Source: Yponomeuta sedellus (taxonomy: Eukaryota; Arthropoda; Insecta; Lepidoptera; Yponomeutidae). From it: a stretch of DNA of 64,000 bases. The notes beneath the pieces were generated by a model. That model was not told the DNA's origin. It saw only the letters and a program-made list of their open reading frames with translations, and did no database searches. The DNA lies in contig OW203751.1 in assembly GCA_934045075.1 (NCBI GenBank), positions 1,071,501 to 1,135,500 of the forward strand, in the 5' to 3' direction. Each line of letters starts with the position of its first letter. Within the stretch, counting starts at the first letter, position 1. Made by a program: the position numbers and the translations under genes. This document shows, one piece after another, positions 57,989 through 64,000 of this stretch.

Positions 57989-58212
57989 CCGAGCGCTTCT
58001 AGGCTTCGCAAGTCACGTTAAGCCGTTGGTGCCGGCTGCCATGTAATGACAGTCGTTATCCATGTCAGTGGCCTTGTGGGCGGCTTTACAACTTCTGTCA
58101 GTAAGGCCACTAATTCGGACTTGGCTCCCGTGGTGGAGTATGGCCTAACCTTCCTGCGATGCAGGAAGAGACCCGTGCCCCAGCAGTGGGGGCATACAAA
58201 GGTTTGGTATCA
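57989..58212 (+). mobile_element. B1 SINE
   Basis: CCGAGCGCTTCTAGGCTTCG to GTGGGGGCATACAAAGGTTT. Inverted relative to 57687-57988, tails outward. Confidence 0.9.
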
Positions 58213-58399
58213 TCATAACGTTCATAAAGCGAACGTGTTAAACTCTGGGCCTTCCCCTCTGGGATAAAAGACGTAAGTTTACATATGCGTGAATCTAGTA
58301 AATAAGATTGCCCTTTCCGCTCTACGCCTAAGTTTTTTTATTCTATTTAATCGACCAACAAAACAGCGTACCTTGTCTGGATAGCCTCGGGATATTTAT
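58213..58399. other. Unassigned spacer
   Basis: CCTCTGGGATAAAAGACGT at 58256 resembles the end of G; otherwise nothing. Confidence 0.35.
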
Positions 58400-59085
58400 A
58401 AAGAATTGAAATTAAAAAGGTTTTTTTCAAAGAAGCTGGTGCCGGCTGTCATATAATGGCAGTCGTTAAGCTATGTCAGAAGCCTTATGGGCGGCTTGAT
58501 AACTTCTGACAGTAAGTCCCGCCACTGTGTTACAATCCTCCACCAATATGGACTTGGCCCTCGTGGTGGAGTATGGCTGATCTTCCTGCGATGCAGGAAG
58601 AGACCCGTGCCCTAGCAGTGGGGACATACAAGGGTTGATAACGATTCAAAGTAGCGCAGAAACTACGGTTCAATGAACGTTAAAATTCAAACTAGGTGTC
58701 CATTTCAAAATCCATATCATTTTGGACAAAAAAACTCCAAACGTAGTCTTTTCAAAGTCCTTAATTAACCGAGTTCGAATAATTATTATAAAACATAGAA
58801 CTCATGCATTGTACTGGCTTTAATTCCAGACATCATTGTCGTCTAAATAATCCTTTATGTTATAGTAGCCCTTTTGGCACAAAGTGTACTTAACACATTT
58901 TTCGAAACTATAAAGCAGGCTCTTTAAAACCACGAAAGGATGGTCCCGCAAACCCCTAGAGGTACCTGAAAATTGAAGGCCGTATGGGTCTAGGAAATAG
59001 GCTAAGACATTTGCTGTAGGTAGCCTCTGATCTTGACTAATTTGGAGGTAAACTGCCTGGCTTTTATAATAAACACGAGACACGT
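58400..59085 (-). pseudogene. F LINE 3' end, longest copy, with B inserted
   Basis: Minus strand: frame 59083-58820 encodes VYYKSQAVYLQISQDQRLPT, DPYGLQFSGTSRGLRDHPF and KCVKYTLCQKGYYNIKDYLD, then stop; 3' UTR follows (58815-58652) and the AT-rich tail at 58400-58432. Splits at 58433-58644 for a B SINE. Only ~85 codons remain. Confidence 0.85.
58433..58644 (+). mobile_element. B1 SINE, 5'-truncated, in F
   Basis: AAGCTGGTGCCGGCTGTCAT to CAAGGGTTGATAACGA. TTCAAAG repeats at 58426-58432 and 58645-58651 (7 bp). Confidence 0.88.
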
Positions 59086-59214
59086 GTTTTTGAAAGTTAC
59101 CATTGGGAAGGTCGACCGAGTTGAAACAGATTATCTATTCAAATAAAACTTCCTATAAGTAGCAAAACCAAATGGTTTATGTGGTAGGTATGCGATAAAC
59201 TAAAAGTACACCCA
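59086..59214. other. Unassigned spacer
   Basis: No gene or recognised repeat. Confidence 0.35.
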
Positions 59215-59385
59215 AGTATGTGATAAACGAAGGTTCGAATCCCGGCTGGGGACAAAAAAGAACCCTAAGTCTTGGATGTTTACATGTTTGTGATGTCGTT
59301 GTTTCTGGTTCACACGACACAGGGTATCCTAGTGCGGGGCCAGAAGCAATGTATGTGCCTGTATGTAAATGTTATGTTGTGTTAA
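59215..59385 (+). mobile_element. I SINE, head-truncated
   Basis: AGGTTCGAATCCCGGCTGGG, AAGTCTTGGATGTTTACATG, CTAGTGCGGGGCCAGAAGCA. Confidence 0.9.
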
Positions 59386-59423
59386 ATCTGAATGAAATTA
59401 CAAATACGTGTTAGGTTAAATGT

Positions 59424-59530
59424 GCCTCAGAATCAAATCAATTTTATTTAATCGTGAAGAGTTTACATTCTGTTTGGTTAATGTCAATTTACAATGTTAA
59501 CTGTAAGCCGCTGCCTTCGGGCCGTATTGG
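59424..59530 (-). mobile_element. N LINE tail
   Basis: Reverse: GCCGCTGCCTTCGGGCC, TTACAATGTTAACTG-type 3' UTR, then AATCAAATCAATTTTATTTA (TTGAT tail). Confidence 0.8.
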
Positions 59531-59540
59531 TTATACTCTC

Positions 59541-59668
59541 GTTATCAACCGTTGTATGTCCCCACTGCTGGGGCACGGGTCTCTTCCTGCATCGCAGGAA
59601 GGTTAGGCCATACTCCACCACGGGGGCCAAGTCCGGGTTGGTGGAGGTTGGTAAGACAGTGGGGTGCG
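59541..59668 (-). mobile_element. B1 SINE 3' fragment
   Basis: TTATCAACCGTTGTATGTCC to GGAGGTTGGTAAGACAGTGG, abutting the GC-rich LINE. Confidence 0.9.
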
Positions 59669-59671
59669 ATG

Positions 59672-60562
59672 CCAGATTACCTTCCCGTGTGCCCTTCCGC
59701 TTCCGTTCCTACTGATTCATTTTTGAACCAGTAGGAAGGGTAAGTGGCAAGGGCCGGTGCACCCTGGGCGCTGGTCAGTAACTTCTCTTTATGGGATCTT
59801 GCTGGCCAGCGGCGAAAAATCTGGCGGGAGGGGTCGCGTGGGCCCTGTTTCACTTTGTGGAGCGGGACCCAGGCGACCAACCGAATGAAGGACCGACTGG
59901 GGGGGGCGCCGCTGCGCGGAAGCGCGCGCGCCTCGTACCAGTCGGACCAGAGTGGCCGCCGGGACGCGGAGGGTCGGGGGACTCTCCGCGTCCATCACGG
60001 CGGGCCGGAAGGCGCCCTTGCGTGTTCCGAGGGTGCCTTCTGGCACGGAGGGGGCCCGCGCGGTCGCTCACCGCCTTCTCTGCTTTCAGAGAAGTGCTGG
60101 TGGGCGACGTGACGGGCCTCACGTGTGGGGCGTGTGGGGACCGGGCCTTGGGCCCCCACGCGCCTCAACGAGGAGGTGCGCCGCCCTCCCCGTCTCATCG
60201 ACCGGGTTGCGATGGGATGGAGGGGGCGGCGCGTTGGGGCGTATGGGGGCCAAGATCATACGCACTTGGCCTCTATGCGCTCCAACGAAGAGATGCGGCG
60301 TTTTCTAGCCCCGTCGTCGAGCACCGACGGGGCAGAAGCGCCGCCGAAGGAGTGCCCGAAAGGGCGCCCGCAGACGGGGTCGCGGAAGTGTGCGCAAGCG
60401 TTCCCGTGGCCCCGTCCTTTGCGGTGCGGAGGAACACCCCAGGAGTTTTAGTCGGTATACCGCCCTTTTCAGGGCGGGGAGTCCGACATAACCACTGTGC
60501 TCCCCCGAGCCGGTGGTACCCGTAACTGGGGTTTCTCCTGGGTGAAAAAAAAAAAAAAAAAA
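59672..60562 (+). pseudogene. GC-rich R1-like LINE 3' segment with poly-A
   Basis: An abrupt GC/CpG-rich block ending in 18 A (60545-60562). The most plausible frame runs from 60113 to TAG at 60452-60454: PTRLNEEVRRPPRLIDRVAM, a related second copy HLASMRSNEEMRRFLAPSS, and the end CGGTPQEF. The end in GAGTTTTAG followed by a short UTR (TCGGTATACCGCCC; GGCGGGGAGTCCGAC) resembles 16156-16310 and R1-clade elements. A longer overlapping frame (59791-60525) is probably a GC artefact. No reverse transcriptase motifs; clade is inference. Confidence 0.6.
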
Positions 60563-61054
60563 TTGTATTACACTGGTATCACTTTTAGACACTGTATATT
60601 CGCACAACTTTTATTTTATATAAAACAAACACTTGGTAGATGCGAGTGGGGAGTAGAGACTAGCGCCTTCTACAAATCACCCAGAAGGAATGAATCCCGA
60701 TCCAGTCTCCAAATAAAATGACAACACAACCCTCCCCAACGCATTCAAATCTGATTGGTCGTTTCTCGACCAATAAGAAACGAGTTCACACTGAGAAATC
60801 AATTGACTGACCTTTATTTCATGCAATCTTTTACTTACTTAAAAATAACACTAAAACTATGATTGTGTCTTATCTAATATTTTAATATTACTGTAGAAAC
60901 ATTTTAAACACAATCCAATAAGTTTCCATTTTATGTAGCAACATTCTAATCACTGTCTTGAAACATTTTAGACAGAATACAATATTATTATTTTACAAAT
61001 TTAAGTTTGATTCATAATGTTTGCCCATCTAATCAACATTTTCTTTTTAAATCA
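60563..61054. other. Unassigned spacer
   Basis: CTGATTGGTCGTTTCTCGACCAATAAG at 60751 is a foldback with two CCAAT motifs. No gene. Confidence 0.4.
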
Positions 61055-61160
61055 CAACACGTATAGGTTGCAACTGATGTATTAGGTTTCAGAAACTTGA
61101 GAAAAGACAGTCTGAGTGGGGTTTTTTTTCCCCGCTGCCTGTTTCTCCACTACAATCTCT
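61055..61160 (+). mobile_element. N LINE 3' UTR fragment
   Basis: ACACGTATAGGTTGCAACTG, GGTTTCAGAAACTTGAGAAA, CCGCTGCCTGTTTCTCCACT. Confidence 0.85.
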
Positions 61161-61169
61161 TACAGAGAT

Positions 61170-61250
61170 CTCTTACAGAGAGAGCCTTTGGACATGTTGT
61201 TTCTTATGTGATGTCCTTTTTAATGTTTCGTGTGCAATAAAGAATAAACA
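61170..61250 (+). mobile_element. LINE 3' tail
   Basis: GACATGTTGTTTCTTATGTG to GTGCAATAAAGAATAAACAT. Related in form to E; family uncertain. Confidence 0.55.
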
Positions 61251-61252
61251 TA

Positions 61253-61302
61253 TAATGGCAGTCGTTAAGTCATGTCAGAGGCCTTATGGGCGACTTGATA
61301 GA
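61253..61302 (+). mobile_element. B SINE middle fragment
   Basis: TAATGGCAGTCGTTAAGTCA to TTATGGGCGACTTGATAG. Confidence 0.8.
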
Positions 61303-61420
61303 TTAGATGAGATTAGATTACTTCATTCATAATAATAGTACCTACTACATGTCAAAGTTTCATTATAAAATTAATTAAAATTACAATAAAATAAATTAAA
61401 TTACATGTCAGTTGTAAAAA

Positions 61421-61728
61421 CCTATTTAGAGGCTAAAAATTTCACCCGCAACCTCTGGCTATCCGTGCCAGCGCTCTACCAATTGAGCGCTCTATCAATT
61501 GGTAGAGCGCTGGCACGGATAGCCAGGGGTTGCGGGTTCGAATCCCGGCATGGGTGAAATTTTTAGCCTCTAAATAGGTTTTTACATTTGTCCTTAGCAC
61601 GAGTTAGTGCATTAAAAATAAAAATAGTATAATCATGTGGGTACAGTGATATCATTCCGATGTAAAAACCTAACTGCAAAGTAGGTAGTCGGGGCTGTAA
61701 GCGAAGCAATTTACTTAAGCCAGATGTC
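61421..61728. mobile_element. A SINE inverted modules plus body
   Basis: Reverse tail and tRNA module (61421-61490) meet a forward module (61494-61580) within the D arm (ACCAATTGAGCGCTCTATCAATTGGT), then linker and body to GCCAGATGTCAC. Confidence 0.9.
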
Positions 61729-61866
61729 ACAGAACCAGAAACAACGACATCACAAACATGTAAACATCCCAGACCTGGACTTTTTTTATGTCCCCAGCCG
61801 GGATTTGAACCCGGGACCTCTTGCATGGTAGGCAGCCGCGCTTCCGCTACGCCACAGAGGTCGTCC
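61729..61866 (-). mobile_element. I SINE
   Basis: Reverse I: GAACCAGAAACAACGACATC, TCCCCAGCCGGGATTTGAAC and CTACGCCACAGAGGTCGT. Confidence 0.88.
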
Positions 61867-61974
61867 GTCCATCCATCTATCAAATCAATTTATTTCAACG
61901 TAAAGAATTTATAAATTAGAATTTAAGTTTGTGAGAATTTAGAATTTATGTTTGTGAGTGTGTCTGTTTGCTGA

Positions 61975-62130
61975 ATGTCAATGTTAAATGTAAGCCGCTG
62001 CCTTCGGGCGTATTGTAGTGGAGAAAAAGGCAGCGGAAAAAAAATTCCACTCTGACCATCTTTTCTGAAGTCATCTTAAACCAACATCAGTTAATAAGAT
62101 TTCACGATTGCCATTAACAACCCTAAACGC
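61975..62130 (-). pseudogene. N LINE 3' end
   Basis: Minus strand: ORF2 end ANALAFRVVNGNREILLTDV then stop, UTR GACCATCTTTTC complement, CGCTGCCTTTTTCTCCACTA. Confirms that N has a coding C-terminus. Confidence 0.85.
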
Positions 62131-62164
62131 CAAAGCATTAGCATTCATCCACCCATATCCATCC

Positions 62165-62540
62165 ATCCGGTGGTAGCTCAGTGGGTAGAACCATGGACTG
62201 GCAAGCGAGAGCCCCAGGTTCGATCCCGAGTGCGGGCATGCACCAATGACTTTGTTTAAAGTTACGTACATTTGCGAATTTGCAGTCGCAATACCATACG
62301 CTAACTGTGAAGGAAAACATCGTGAGGAAACCCGCGGCTTGGTTGGCTCCGCAAGTATTGACTAGTTTTTCCTGTGGGCTAGGCCGACTAAGCTGTCAGG
62401 ATGGTATAGGTGCTGCGCAAGCCTACACCATCTAAAAAACTATGTCCCAGGCACTACAGCATCCGAGTGGTCCCTTCGCCGATCTAGTGTGAGTGATAAT
62501 ACCACTGGACGCTGTATAAATCATCTCATTAAGTATCATC
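62165..62540 (+). mobile_element. D SINE, full length (reference copy)
   Basis: Head GGTGGTAGCTCAGTGGGTAG, CAGGTTCGATCCCGAGTGCG; body ACGCTAACTGTGAAGGAAAA, CGTGAGGAAACCCGCGGCTT, GCTAGGCCGACTAAGCTGTC; end GACGCTGTATAAATCATCTC. About 375 bp. Confidence 0.92.
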
Positions 62541-62554
62541 AATATTATTATTAT

Positions 62555-62640
62555 TATCCTTCCATCCATCCATCCATCCATCTATCCGTCCGTCCGTCCG
62601 TCCGTCCGTCCGTCCGTCCGTCCGTCTATCCATCTATCTA
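62555..62640. repeat. (CCAT)n/(CCGT)n compound microsatellite
   Basis: CCATCCATCC shifts to about nine CCGT units then back to CTATCCATCTATC. Lies just after D's end. Confidence 0.95.
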
Positions 62641-62695
62641 GTGACCCTCTTCCCAAGATTAGCCACTTGCCACGCGTTTCCGACAAGCATCTTCC

Positions 62696-62990
62696 GAAAA
62701 CCTATTTAGAGGCTAAAAATTCCACCCATGCCGGGATTTGAATCCGCGACCTCTGGCTGTCCGTGCCAGCGTTCCATAGAGTATAATAAGTAAGCGCTCT
62801 TTCCAACTGAGCTAATGGGCGATTCACCGGCATCAGTGAAATTTTGAACCTCTACACTATTCTCTGTATTACGTACAGGCAGCAACATCTGGCTGAAGTA
62901 ATTTGCATCACTTGCAGCCCCGAGTACCTATTTTGCAGTTAGGTTTTACATCGGAATGATGTCGCTGTGCCCACATGATTATATACTTTT
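62696..62990 (-). mobile_element. A SINE with small insertion in the tRNA module
   Basis: Tail, module with ~25 bp extra (CATAGAGTATAATAAGTAAGC) between anticodon and D arms, body to CCACATGATTATATA. GCG is repeated at the edges of the extra piece. Confidence 0.88.
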
Positions 62991-62996
62991 TTTTAA

Positions 62997-63140
62997 AGCC
63001 TCTAATTAGGTTTTTAAAATATTATGTTCCTTACGAAAAGCACACTGGTCTCCACACACCCTGTATTTAGCCTCTAAATAGGTTTTTAAAATATTATGTT
63101 CCTTACGAAAAGCACACTGGTCTCCACACACCCTGTATTT
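62997..63140. repeat. 72-bp tandem duplication carrying an A tail
   Basis: AGCCTCTAATTAGGTTTTTA and AGCCTCTAAATAGGTTTTTA begin two 72-bp units (62997, 63069), each followed by GTTCCTTACGAAAAGCACAC and CACCCTGTATTT. Confidence 0.95.
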
Positions 63141-63239
63141 GTTACGTCGTCTAGGAACTATGACTAATCCAAGACCAATCATGCAATTGTCATTCTATTG
63201 TTTCCCAACCGCCTAAGTACTTCTGATTTTTTTTTTAAA

Positions 63240-63290
63240 TAGGATTTTAAAATTGTCCTTAGCACTGGTTAGTGCATTAAAAACAAAAAT
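63240..63290 (+). mobile_element. A tail/linker fragment
   Basis: TAGGATTTTAAAATTGTCCTTAGCACTGG and TTAGTGCATTAAAAAC. Confidence 0.75.
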
Positions 63291-63497
63291 TGTACAAGCA
63301 TCTTTCGCTTTATCAACGCTCATTAGTTTCTGCACGCTCGCCTGTTTCGGGTACCTACCACAAATCAAGACATTGTGTTTCTAACCGACTTCAGTAAAGT
63401 AAGAGGTTCTCAGTTCGTCAGAACCCTTTCGTAAGTAGGTAGTAACAGTGCAAACTTTTTTACACCAGTTTTGTATATTTCTTAATTATTTTTGCTT
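63291..63497. other. Unassigned spacer
   Basis: No gene or recognised repeat. Confidence 0.35.
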
Positions 63498-63690
63498 TAA
63501 AAACCTATTTAGAGGCTAAAAAATTCACCCATGCCGGGATTCGAACCCGCAACCTCTGGCTATCCGTGCCAGCGCTCTGCCAATTGAAAAATTTTTAGCT
63601 TCTAGTAGGTTTTTAGGTTCTAGTAGGTAGTAGGTTTTTAAATTTGTCCTTAGCACGGATTAGTGCATTAAAAATAAAAAAAGTATAATA
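63498..63690. mobile_element. Inverted A fragments
   Basis: Reverse tail and tRNA module (63498-63590, stopping at CTGCCAATTGAA in the D arm), then a forward tail (TTTTTAGCTTCTAGTAGG with a small duplication) and linker to 63690. Confidence 0.87.
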
Positions 63691-63854
63691 TTTTTGCTTT
63701 TTTTTTAAGTTTTCATTTACAATTTCAAAATAATGACAATGGATGAATAATACAAAAATATGACTATGCACATTAAAATTCTTAGTAAAATAAACTACCC
63801 ATAAATAAATTTAAATAGAAAACTGCAACGTGATCATGTCTGTGTCTTGGTCTT
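63691..63854. other. Unassigned AT-rich spacer
   Basis: Nothing recognised. Confidence 0.35.
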
Positions 63855-64000
63855 GAACCAACTGATGTGTTTGGTTTAAGATGACTTGAGAAAAGGTGGT
63901 CAAAGTGGAGGTTTTTTTTCCACTGCCTTTTTCTCCACTACAATAAGGCCCGAAGGCAGCGGCTTACATTTTACATTGTACATTGACATTCAGCAAAAAG
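63855..64000 (+). mobile_element. N LINE 3' UTR, cut by window end
   Basis: AACTGATGTGTTTGGTTTAA, AGATGACTTGAGAAAAGGTG, CGAAGGCAGCGGCTTACATT and TACATTGACATTCAGC. Confidence 0.88.

Noticed and set aside
59791..60525. 244-codon plus-strand frame as a gene
   Set aside because: It lies in a GC-rich block open in several frames on both strands; the frame ending at 60454 fits a LINE end better.
59650..60580. Target duplication TTGGTAAGACAGTGG / TTGTATTACACTGG around the GC-rich LINE
   Set aside because: Several mismatches and the B sequence does not resume on the right; not convincing.

Overview
The window looks like intergenic or intronic DNA from a moth or butterfly (Lepidoptera). It is AT-rich, packed with short retroposons, LINE 3' ends, MITEs and Helitron ends. 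It contains the lepidopteran-type repeat endings I know: the GAT/GAA-tailed RTE LINE ends, the C-terminal LINE segment reading KGRPRRTYIDQIGDVL, and Helitron ends finishing in CAGCTAG or AAGCTAG. There is no complete protein gene. One 200-base assembly gap lies at 49122-49321. All family assignments are by eye; nothing was searched.

I named the families by letter. A: a tRNA-headed retroposon, often with two tRNA-like modules about 300 bp apart. B (subtypes B1, B2): a roughly 365 bp SINE whose 5' part resembles the 5S rRNA internal promoter. C: a roughly 250 bp SINE whose last ~65 bp match the RTE LINE. D, I, P, V: other tRNA-headed SINEs. E: a retroposon 3' end with a (TATC)n tail. F, G, N, RTE, jockey-like and R1-like: LINE 3' ends. 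H, K, S and several single copies: inverted-repeat DNA elements. J: a ~525 bp repeat of unclear class. Two Helitron loci are also present.

Layout. 1-10 kb: K, B, J, G, A and RTE pieces around a possible first coding exon on the minus strand (7032-7166) with a GTAAGT donor. 10-20 kb: SINEs, a fresh J copy, an H element, two GATA arrays (the larger ~750 bp) that are tails of E elements, and a duplicated Helitron end. 20-32 kb: minisatellite, second J copy, A copies, a 1.33 kb element with 40 bp inverted ends, and a SINE with an (ATTTCC)n tail. 32-43 kb: B, F, H and D copies, a decayed THAP zinc-finger exon (36.2 kb), an RTE end, a B copy with a textbook 5' inversion, and K inserted in B. 43-52 kb: young B copies, LINE remnants, a Helitron, palindromic A pairs and the gap. 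52-64 kb: stacked insertions with clean target-site duplications, a GC-rich R1-like LINE end with poly-A, and N LINE ends.

The sequence records a layered insertion history. Target-site duplications of 5-14 bp date many events relative to each other: E in A, E in D, K in B, B in F, A in F, C and RTE in N, a LINE in I, and an unknown 146 bp piece in A. The interest lies in element structure and mechanism rather than in host genes.
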